Positions 6,143 to 13,078 of a DNA stretch of 13,078 bases are shown piece after piece. Origin of the DNA: Gemmatimonadota bacterium (GTDB taxonomy: Bacteria > Gemmatimonadota > Gemmatimonadetes > Gemmatimonadales > GWC2-71-9). The notes below the pieces were generated by a model. It was given only the letters and a program-made list of their open reading frames with translations, ran no database searches and was not told the origin of the DNA. Numbering within the stretch: the stretch's first letter is position 1; every line of letters starts with the position of its first letter. The stretch covers positions 1-13,078 of the forward strand of contig JANYAG010000223.1 in NCBI GenBank assembly GCA_025361465.1, in the 5' to 3' direction. The translations under genes and the position numbers were made by a program.

Positions 6143-8010
6143 CGACGATCCCAGCCGCATCCACCCCACCGGCCATGGCCAATCCGGCCCATGACGCACA
6201 CCCGGCCCATTCCGCCGACGAAGCCCGCGCGGTCGCTGAAGCCGCGCGCGAAACCGAGTGGACCAGCGCCAGTTTCGTCCGGGAACTGTTCGAGGGACGA
6301 CTGCGACTCCCCCTCATCCATCCATACCCGACTCCCGACCCGGCGGATTCCGCCAAGGCCGCGCCGTTTCTCCAGGCGCTTGAAGCGTTCATGCGCGAGC
6401 ACGTCGACAGCGACGAGATCGACCGGACGACCGAAATCCCGGCGGACGTCGTCGACGGCTTGCGCAAACTCGGAGCGTTCGGGATCAAGATCGATGAGAA
6501 GTACGGTGGCCTGGGGCTATCCCAATACGCCTATACTCACGCCATTGCCCTGGTCACCTCGCAGGACGGCTCGCTCACGGCCTTGCTGTCGGCAAGCCAG
6601 TCGATCGGCGTGGCAGTGCCGCTCAAGCTCTTCGGCACCGACGCCCAGAAGGAGAAGTATCTCCCGCGACTCGCCAAGGGAGCGATTTCGGCGTTCGCAC
6701 TCACCGAGTCGCAGGTCGGCAGCGACCCCGCAGGCCTGCGCACGACGGCCGAGCTCTCTGCCGACGGGACGCACTGGATCCTCAACGGCGAGAAGCTCTG
6801 GTGCACCAACGGCCCGGTGGCCGAGGTGATCGTCGTGATGGCGCGCACCGGAAAGAAGATCACGGCGTTCATTGTCGAGTGTGACTGGCCCGGCGTCGAA
6901 ACCACCCACCGGCTGCACTTCATGGGACTGCGGGCGATGCAGAACGGCATGCTGCGCTTCACCAACGTGAAGGTGCCGGTCGAAAACGTCATCTGGGGTG
7001 AAGGCAAGGGCCTCAAGCTCGCCCTCACCACGCTCAACACGGGGCGACTCACCCTGCCGGCTTCGTGCGCCGCGGGCGCCAAGCGCGCCCTGGAGATCAC
7101 CAGGCGCTGGGCGGCCGAGCGAGTGCAGTGGGGAAAGGCCATCGGCAAGCACGACTCCGTGGCGCAAAAGCTCGGGCGCATGGCCGCCGACACCTTTGCC
7201 ATGCAGGCCGTCTCCGATCTCGCGTCGCTGCTGGCCGACCGGAAGACGACCGACATCCGGCTCGAAGCGGCGATCGCCAAGATGTGGAACAGCGAGATCG
7301 GCGACCGGATCATCGACAACTGCCTCCAGATCAAGGGCGGGCGCGGCTACGAAACCGTCGACTCGCTGCGCTCACGCGGCGATCGCCCCGACCCGGTGGA
7401 GCGGATGTATCGCGACTTCCGGATCAACCGGATCTTCGAGGGCTCGAGCGAGATCATGCGGCTCTTCATCGCTCGGGAGGCGCTGGATACTCATCTCTCC
7501 GTGGCCGGCGACCTGATCGATCCCAAGGCGAGCGGCGGCAAGAAGTTCATGGCGCTGTTGCGGGCCGCCTTCTTCTACGCCCACTGGTATCCCGGACAAT
7601 GGTTCGGCTGGGGGCGCTGGCCGCGATTTGGCGAGTTCGGCACGCTGGCCACCCATGTGCGTTTTGTCGAGCGGCGCTCACGCAAGCTGGCGCGTACGCT
7701 CTTCCACGCCATGGTTCGCTTCGGGCCGAAACTCGAACACCGCCAGGCCGTGTTGTTCCGCCTGGTCGATGTTGGTGCCGAGTTGTTCGCGATGAGCGCG
7801 GCGGTGAGCCAGGCGAACGCGCTGGCGCAGGGTGGCAATCCCAAGGCGATCGAGCTGGCCGACGTCTTCTGCCTCCACGCACGCCGACGGGTGGACGACC
7901 TGTTCGCGGCGACCTTCAATGCCGACGACGTGCCGACTTACCACCTTGCCCAGGAGGTCATGGCCGCCGAGCACGCCTGGCTCGAGGATGGGATGGTCCG
8001 GGCCAAGTAA
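6139..8010 (+). CDS. very-long-chain-type acyl-CoA dehydrogenase (VLCAD/ACAD9/FadE10-like)
   Basis: 623-residue FAD flavoprotein catalysing the first step of fatty acyl-CoA beta-oxidation. The N-terminal SFVRELFEG followed by HPYP resembles the lead-in of VLCAD and ACAD9. The helical domain includes LRKLGAFGIKI, EKYGGLGLSQ and the FGTDAQKEKYLPRLAKG segment. The beta domain has FALTESQVGSD and LNGEKLWCTNG. The C-terminal domain has KGGRGYET and RIFEGSSEIMRLF; E434 there is the expected catalytic base. About 170 residues follow the core, as in the membrane-associated long-chain members, which explains a size well above the usual 380-400. GTG at 6139 is taken because it overlaps the previous stop; ATG at 6175 is an alternative. 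No Shine-Dalgarno precedes either. Electrons would go to an electron-transfer flavoprotein not encoded here. Substrate chain length is inferred from subfamily only. Confidence 0.9.
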   Translation: MTTIPAASTPPAMANPAHDAHPAHSADEARAVAEAARETEWTSASFVRELFEGRLRLPLIHPYPTPDPADSAKAAPFLQALEAFMREHVDSDEIDRTTEIPADVVDGLRKLGAFGIKIDEKYGGLGLSQYAYTHAIALVTSQDGSLTALLSASQSIGVAVPLKLFGTDAQKEKYLPRLAKGAISAFALTESQVGSDPAGLRTTAELSADGTHWILNGEKLWCTNGPVAEVIVVMARTGKKITAFIVECDWPGVETTHRLHFMGLRAMQNGMLRFTNVKVPVENVIWGEGKGLKLALTTLNTGRLTLPASCAAGAKRALEITRRWAAERVQWGKAIGKHDSVAQKLGRMAADTFAMQAVSDLASLLADRKTTDIRLEAAIAKMWNSEIGDRIIDNCLQIKGGRGYETVDSLRSRGDRPDPVERMYRDFRINRIFEGSSEIMRLFIAREALDTHLSVAGDLIDPKASGGKKFMALLRAAFFYAHWYPGQWFGWGRWPRFGEFGTLATHVRFVERRSRKLARTLFHAMVRFGPKLEHRQAVLFRLVDVGAELFAMSAAVSQANALAQGGNPKAIELADVFCLHARRRVDDLFAATFNADDVPTYHLAQEVMAAEHAWLEDGMVRAK

Positions 8011-8026
8011 CCCGCCTCAGCGGCCC

Positions 8027-8932
8027 CTACTCCCCGGACAACTGCCTCGCGAGGGCCGAACGCAGCACGACTTCTTCCCCCGCTCCGGTGAGCCATTCCG
8101 CAGGCCAATCGGCAATCCCGTCGCGGGCACCGAGCAGCGCACCGAGCGCTGCTCCGACGGTTGGTGACACTCCCCCGGCAAGCACCATCAGCGTGAGCGC
8201 CTCCGCACCGCGAGGCTGATAGGCCACCATCCAGAGCAGCCAGGCGAGCGCTGTCGTTGGCGGCGCGCCCCCGCGAGGCACGGCGGGCACCTGCCCGGGG
8301 TTTCGCGGAACGTCGCGGACGGCAGCTACCATCACCGCCGGGGCGTCGTTGGCCAGGAGGATCGTCAGGGCGTCGGGAACCACGTCCCGGCGACCCTCCA
8401 GCAGGGACGCGGCAGCCACGACCACGGCTACTGCGGCCAACCCCGCTTCCTCTGAAGGATCGAGCAGGCGGGCCACGTGGAACGCCCCGGCGATCATCGA
8501 CTGGGGGGAGGCACTTGCCAGCGCCGAGGGAAGCGCGGCGGCGATCGGAGCCGTCCCGGCCATCCCGAGCTGGCCGATGGGGGCGTCGAAGTCGCGGAGG
8601 TGATTGAGGGCCGCCGCGAGGAGCGGGTCGGCGTCCGAGCCGTCAGCGCGCCACCACTCGACCCAGCGATGCGACAACCGATGGAGATCGACGCCACCGG
8701 CCAGCAGCTCCTCGAGGAGGCCGTCAGCCAGGGCGGTCGCCGCACGCCGCTGCCCCGGGCGAGGTCCGCTCGGTCGTGGCTGGCCGCCCGGGGCGAGTCG
8801 CTCCCGAATGGCCGCAAGATCATGGCAGTCGCTGGTGGACGCGGCCAAGGCGGCGCCGATAACGGCCCCGACGAGGAACCCCACGCGGCGCGAACCGGGC
8901 GACAGGGAATTGCGAGAATCTGACACGGACAT
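8027..8932 (-). CDS. ADP-ribosylglycohydrolase (DraG)-fold protein lacking the metal-binding motifs
   Basis: 301 residues, Ala/Leu-rich and all-helical. The order of conserved blocks follows the ADP-ribosylglycohydrolase family: GFLVGAVIGAALAAS (18-32) where the family has GxxxGDALG; a helix TALADGLLEELLAGG (66-80) that normally follows TDDT; GMAGTAPIAAAL (123-134) in place of the NGxxMRxxPxG block; and LAGGVSPTVGAALGALLGARDGI (251-273, with WPAEWL after) in place of GGDxDTxxAxxGxLxGAxxG. Both Asp clusters that bind the magnesium pair are missing: no TDDT, and GGVSPT instead of GGDxDT. It is therefore probably a non-hydrolytic homologue. ATG at 8932 gives a sensible N-terminus; an open frame continues upstream only as antisense of gltA. 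It converges on the acyl-CoA dehydrogenase gene with a 16-base gap and diverges from gltA. Fold assignment is fairly secure, function unknown. Confidence 0.75.
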   Translation of the reverse strand: MSVSDSRNSLSPGSRRVGFLVGAVIGAALAASTSDCHDLAAIRERLAPGGQPRPSGPRPGQRRAATALADGLLEELLAGGVDLHRLSHRWVEWWRADGSDADPLLAAALNHLRDFDAPIGQLGMAGTAPIAAALPSALASASPQSMIAGAFHVARLLDPSEEAGLAAVAVVVAAASLLEGRRDVVPDALTILLANDAPAVMVAAVRDVPRNPGQVPAVPRGGAPPTTALAWLLWMVAYQPRGAEALTLMVLAGGVSPTVGAALGALLGARDGIADWPAEWLTGAGEEVVLRSALARQLSGE

Positions 8933-8985
8933 GGTACCCAAAGTTAGCCGGGAAAGGCCCCTTCCATGGTGCTTGTCCGGATTAC

Positions 8986-8992
8986 TATTATG
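8986..8992. promoter_or_regulatory. AT-rich divergent promoter patch between gltA and the DraG-like gene
   Basis: The 114-base gap holds one AT-rich patch. TATTAT at 8986-8991 on the plus strand and CATAAT at 8987-8992 on the minus strand are each 5/6 matches to the -10 consensus and nearly coincide. They would give leaders of about 48-50 bases for gltA and for the DraG-like gene alike. No acceptable -35 hexamer at 16-18 bases was found for either direction, so both calls rest on the -10 alone. Confidence 0.4.
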
Positions 8993-9046
8993 GCGCTCCG
9001 AAGTAGCGCAACAGTGCGTGACATTTGACTCCAAGAGGCGGCCCCC

Positions 9047-10330
<1,284 letters not shown>

Positions 10331-10338
10331 CAGCAGGA

Positions 10339-10412
10339 AGAAGCGAGAAGCGAGAAGCCGTACCCGGCGGAGTGATCCTCCCGCTTGGTACGGCTTCTCG
10401 CTTTTCCCTTCT
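10339..10412. terminator. large GCGAGAAG-repeat hairpin between convergent gltA and speA
   Basis: In the 92-base gap, 10348-10364 pairs perfectly with 10387-10403 (core arm reads GCGAGAAGCCGTACC). Pairing extends to 10339/10412 with one mismatch and one G-T pair, around a 22-base loop that can form a small inner GGAG/CTCC stem. The arms are built from tandem GCGAGAA words, and a further CTTCTCG-type copy lies at 10409-10421. TTTT follows the core on the plus strand; the minus strand has no good U tract. A two-way terminator is the natural reading, though the length and repeat make-up are unusual. Confidence 0.65.
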
Positions 10413-10422
10413 CGCTTCTCGT

Positions 10423-12369
10423 CTACTCCCCCGGCAGCTCCCCTTCCAGATACGTGTACCCCTCGAGTCCGGCCACGTAGTCGGCAATGAAGGCATTGGC
10501 GTCCTGCCGACCGAGGTGGGTGGCGCGTGCCACCTTGCGGCGGAAGGTGGCGAGCAGATCGCTGGCGTGAAACTGGACGTAAGTCAGCACCTCAGTGACC
10601 GTGTCGCCGTGGACGAGGTCGGTGATCTCGTAGCCGTCGTCCTTCAGTCGGACGTGGACGGCGTTGGTGTCCCCGAAGAGATTGTGCAGGTCGCCGAGGA
10701 TCTCCTGATAGGCCCCGGTGAGGAAGAAGCCCAGGATGTAGGGTTCTTCATCGCGATAGGGGTGCAGCTCGAGCGACGCCTTCCCCTTGCGGCCGCCGGC
10801 AAAGCGATCGATGACGCCATCCGAATCGCAGGTCACGTCCTGGATCGTGCCGCGGCGCGACGGCACTTCGTCGAGCCGATGGATCGGCATGATCGGGAAG
10901 AGCTGGTCGATCGCCCAGTTGTCGGGCAGCGACTGGAACAGCGAGAAATTGCAGAAGTATCGGTCGACCAGCGCCGCCTCGAGGTGATTGCTGATCTCGG
11001 GGTGGGAGGTCTTGTCGTCGCCCAGCACGGCGTTCAGCGCGTTGAGCGTTGTCAGGTAGAGCTGCTCGGCGTCGGCGCGGTCCCGCAGCGAGTAGACCCC
11101 GCTGGCGAAATATTCCTGGGCCCGTTCCTTGGCGAACATGGCGTCGTGGAAGGTCTCGTCGATCCGCTCGGGGGAGAGCGACTCGAGATTCTCCTTCATG
11201 TCGAGCATCAGCTGCGGCGCGTCCGGTGACAGTGACACGGGTCGCGGCTCGAACTGGGATTCACAATCGATGACGTTGACGAGCAGCAGCGAGTGGTGGG
11301 CCGTGATGGCGCGGCCCGACTCCGAGATCAGCGACGGCATCGGCAGTTCTTCGTCGCGACAGATGGCGCCGATGGTGTACACCACATCGTTGGCGTACTC
11401 CCGCATGGTGTAGTTCATCGACGCGGGACGGGTGGTGCGCGACCCGTCATAATCGACCCCGAGGCCGCCACCGACGTCGACGTGGGTGAGGCCGAACCCC
11501 ATCTTTCGCATCTCGACGTAATAGCGCCCGACTTCCTCGAGACCCGCCTTGATGTAGCGGATATCGGTGATCTGGCTGCCGAGGTGGAAGTGCACCAGCG
11601 TGAGCAGGTGCTTCTTCCCGGCCGCCTCGAGCTTGTCAAGCAACCGGACCAGCTCCACCGCGGACAGGCCGAACTTCGACTTCTCGCCGCCGCTCTTGGC
11701 CCAGCGTCCCGAGCCTTCCGTCGCCAGCTTGATGCGGACGCCCACGGTCGGTTCGACGTTCATCTCGCCGGCCACCTTGAGCAGCACCTCAAGCTCGTTG
11801 AGCTGCTCCACGACGATCATCACCTTGTGCCCCAGCTGCTGCCCGATCAAGGCGAGGCGCATGAACTCCTCGTCCTTGTACCCATTGCAGATGATCAGGT
11901 GCTTGGTGCTCTCGTTGAGGCCGAGCACCGCCATCAATTCCGGCTTGGAACCGCATTCCAGCCCGACCTCGTGCGGCGTGCCGAACTCGACAATCTCCTG
12001 CACCACGTGTCGTTGCTGGTTCACCTTGACCGGATACACCGTGGTGTAGCCGTTCTGATACCCGAACTCCTCGATGGCCTTCTTGAAGCAGATGGCCAGT
12101 TCCTCGATCCGCGACTTGAGGATGTCGGAGAAGCGCAGCAGGAGCGGCAACCCGACGCCCTGGGCATCGAGGTCCATCGCGATGTTGTAGAGGTCGATCA
12201 TGCGGCTTGGCGAGCCGTCGGGATGGACGGTCACGTGCCCCTGATCGTTGACCCGGAAATACCCGCGGCCCCAGCCGCGCATGTTGTAGAGCTTCTCGGC
12301 ATCCTTCACGGTCCACTTGGGCGGTTCCGTGGCCGTTGGCGGCAGGATCGGGGTGGTGGACGAGGCCAT
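10423..12369 (-). CDS. speA: biosynthetic arginine decarboxylase
   Basis: 648-residue PLP enzyme converting arginine to agmatine and CO2, the first step of the agmatine route to putrescine and spermidine. Fold type III features are visible: the PLP lysine K115 in YPVKVNQ, HFHLGSQ at 260-266, the phosphate-binding GGGLG at 300-304 and ESGR at 350-353. C514 in VTCDSDG is the active-site cysteine contributed by the C-terminal beta domain. Size agrees with E. coli SpeA (about 650). The start is taken as ATG at 12369, with GGAG (complement at 12376-12379) six bases upstream; a TTG two codons earlier is unlikely. The N-terminal 20 residues are Pro/Thr-rich and not conserved in type. No agmatinase or agmatine deiminase gene is adjacent. 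Confidence 0.97.
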   Translation of the reverse strand: MASSTTPILPPTATEPPKWTVKDAEKLYNMRGWGRGYFRVNDQGHVTVHPDGSPSRMIDLYNIAMDLDAQGVGLPLLLRFSDILKSRIEELAICFKKAIEEFGYQNGYTTVYPVKVNQQRHVVQEIVEFGTPHEVGLECGSKPELMAVLGLNESTKHLIICNGYKDEEFMRLALIGQQLGHKVMIVVEQLNELEVLLKVAGEMNVEPTVGVRIKLATEGSGRWAKSGGEKSKFGLSAVELVRLLDKLEAAGKKHLLTLVHFHLGSQITDIRYIKAGLEEVGRYYVEMRKMGFGLTHVDVGGGLGVDYDGSRTTRPASMNYTMREYANDVVYTIGAICRDEELPMPSLISESGRAITAHHSLLLVNVIDCESQFEPRPVSLSPDAPQLMLDMKENLESLSPERIDETFHDAMFAKERAQEYFASGVYSLRDRADAEQLYLTTLNALNAVLGDDKTSHPEISNHLEAALVDRYFCNFSLFQSLPDNWAIDQLFPIMPIHRLDEVPSRRGTIQDVTCDSDGVIDRFAGGRKGKASLELHPYRDEEPYILGFFLTGAYQEILGDLHNLFGDTNAVHVRLKDDGYEITDLVHGDTVTEVLTYVQFHASDLLATFRRKVARATHLGRQDANAFIADYVAGLEGYTYLEGELPGE

Positions 12370-12409
12370 CGGCAACTCCGGGGGTGGTTCCTGAGAGTGA
12401 ACCGGGCAA

Positions 12410-12415
12410 ATTTAA
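12410..12415 (-). promoter_or_regulatory. weak candidate -10 box for speA
   Basis: The minus strand carries TTAAAT (4/6 to TATAAT) in the only AT-rich patch of the 113-base gap between speA and the divergent protease gene. It would give a leader of about 33 bases. The hexamer 17 bases upstream (CTGTCC) is only 3/6 to the -35 consensus, so this is tentative. No matching signal for the rightward gene was found. Confidence 0.22.
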
Positions 12416-12482
12416 CGATCACGAGGGGCCGGGGACAGCGGTCCGCCGCGTCACCCGAGTTCCTCACCCTGGGAGTGTGGGC

Positions 12483-13078
12483 ATGCGCTGGTCCTTCAGG
12501 ATCCTCCGAGTCGGCGAGACGCAGGTCCGCATCCATATCACCCTGATCCTCTTCATGCTCTGGTATGGCTGGGAGGGATGGCAGGGTGGCGGCAGCGCCG
12601 GCGCGATCGAGGAGGTGGTCTTCCTCGCCCTGCTCTTCCTCTCCGTCCTGCTGCACGAGTTCGGGCACATCTTCGCGGCGCGCCACTTTGCCATCGCCAC
12701 CCCGGAGATCCTGCTGACGCCGATCGGGGGAATCGCCCGGATCGCCCGGATGCCCGAGAAACCAATCCAGGAACTGGTCGTGGCACTCGCCGGTCCCCTG
12801 GTGACCGTGGTGATCATCATGGCGATCGGCCTCTGGCTCAACCTCACCGGCCATTTCGCTGAGGCCCTGAAGCCGGCCTTTGTCGAAGGATCCATGCTGC
12901 AGGCCCTGCTCTGGACCAATATCCTCCTGCTCGGGTTCAACATGATCCCGGCCTTCCCGATGGATGGCGGACGTGTGCTGCGGGCGCTGCTGGCGAGCCG
13001 CTTGGGCTATGTGCGCGCGACCGAAATCGCCGCCGCGATCGGCCAGTTCGTCGCTTTCGCGCTTGGCTTCATCGGGCT
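12483..13078 (+). CDS. site-2-protease-family (M50) membrane metalloprotease, partial
   Basis: The first 198 residues of an intramembrane zinc protease; the gene runs off the right edge. The zinc motif HEFGH is at 58-62 in a hydrophobic helix (about 45-62). The third ligand motif NMIPAFPMDGGR is at 153-164, with D161 as ligand. Helices are also seen near 17-29, 98-120 and 140-155. The compact N-terminus, short loop TPIGGIARIARMP (79-91) and lack of a PDZ domain before the second motif fit the SpoIVFB/Rip3-like branch rather than RseP; a CBS domain often follows in that branch but would lie outside the window. Likely role is regulated cleavage of a membrane-bound substrate. GGAG at 12472-12475 is seven bases before the ATG. 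It diverges from speA. Confidence 0.92.
   Translation, partial: MRWSFRILRVGETQVRIHITLILFMLWYGWEGWQGGGSAGAIEEVVFLALLFLSVLLHEFGHIFAARHFAIATPEILLTPIGGIARIARMPEKPIQELVVALAGPLVTVVIIMAIGLWLNLTGHFAEALKPAFVEGSMLQALLWTNILLLGFNMIPAFPMDGGRVLRALLASRLGYVRATEIAAAIGQFVAFALGFIG

Noticed and set aside
8011..8026. Terminator sought between the convergent acyl-CoA dehydrogenase and DraG-like genes
   Set aside because: The gap is 16 bases and holds no stem-loop with a T tract.
11293..12546. 417-residue plus-strand open frame over speA
   Set aside because: Antisense shadow of speA, with His/Asp/Leu-rich composition typical of the complement of a coding strand.

Overview
The window looks like chromosomal DNA of a free-living, aerobic, high-GC bacterium. 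Base composition is about two-thirds GC by eye, with strong G/C preference at third codon positions. An alternative complex III (ActA/ActB), a kinase-like gene with a Gly-loop typical of bacterial Pkn kinases, and a very-long-chain-type acyl-CoA dehydrogenase would fit Gemmatimonadota or a relative. That placement is inference from gene content; there is no rRNA or other marker to settle it. I see no tRNA, rRNA, CRISPR array, insertion sequence or phage gene.

Layout. Positions 1-3665 read leftwards: a 3-hydroxyisobutyrate dehydrogenase-family gene is translationally coupled to a TrmJ-like tRNA methyltransferase gene, followed by actA (pentaheme cytochrome c) and actB (cut by the window edge). 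The leftmost 267 bases are a near-perfect foldback: 1-121 is the exact reverse complement of 147-267. It lies inside actB, so the last readable codons of actB are antisense copies and probably a chimeric contig end. Positions 3697-8010 read rightwards: dinB (DNA polymerase IV), queF (queuosine precursor reductase), a 262-residue protein carrying only the start of a Ser/Thr kinase domain, and a 623-residue acyl-CoA dehydrogenase. The leftward and rightward blocks diverge from a 31-base gap holding a palindromic -10-like element.

At 8010/8027 the acyl-CoA dehydrogenase meets, tail to tail, a leftward ADP-ribosylglycohydrolase-fold gene that has lost the family's metal-binding Asp motifs. That gene diverges from gltA (citrate synthase) across an AT-rich promoter-like patch. 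gltA converges on speA (biosynthetic arginine decarboxylase) at a large hairpin built from GCGAGAAG repeats. speA in turn diverges from a site-2-protease-type (M50) membrane metalloprotease gene that runs off the right edge.

How the genes fit together. Most are housekeeping genes: respiratory electron transfer from quinol to cytochrome c (Act), TCA-cycle entry (gltA), fatty-acid oxidation, polyamine synthesis (speA), tRNA modification (trmJ-like, queF), DNA damage tolerance (dinB) and membrane proteolysis (M50). Apart from two GTGA couplings, neighbours do not share a pathway. I find no convincing new multi-gene system. The points worth a second look are the foldback at the left edge, the coreless kinase-like protein with an unrecognised Trp-rich/helical C-terminal region, the apparently metal-less ADP-ribosylglycohydrolase homologue, the possible leaderless dinB promoter and the repeat-built hairpin between gltA and speA.
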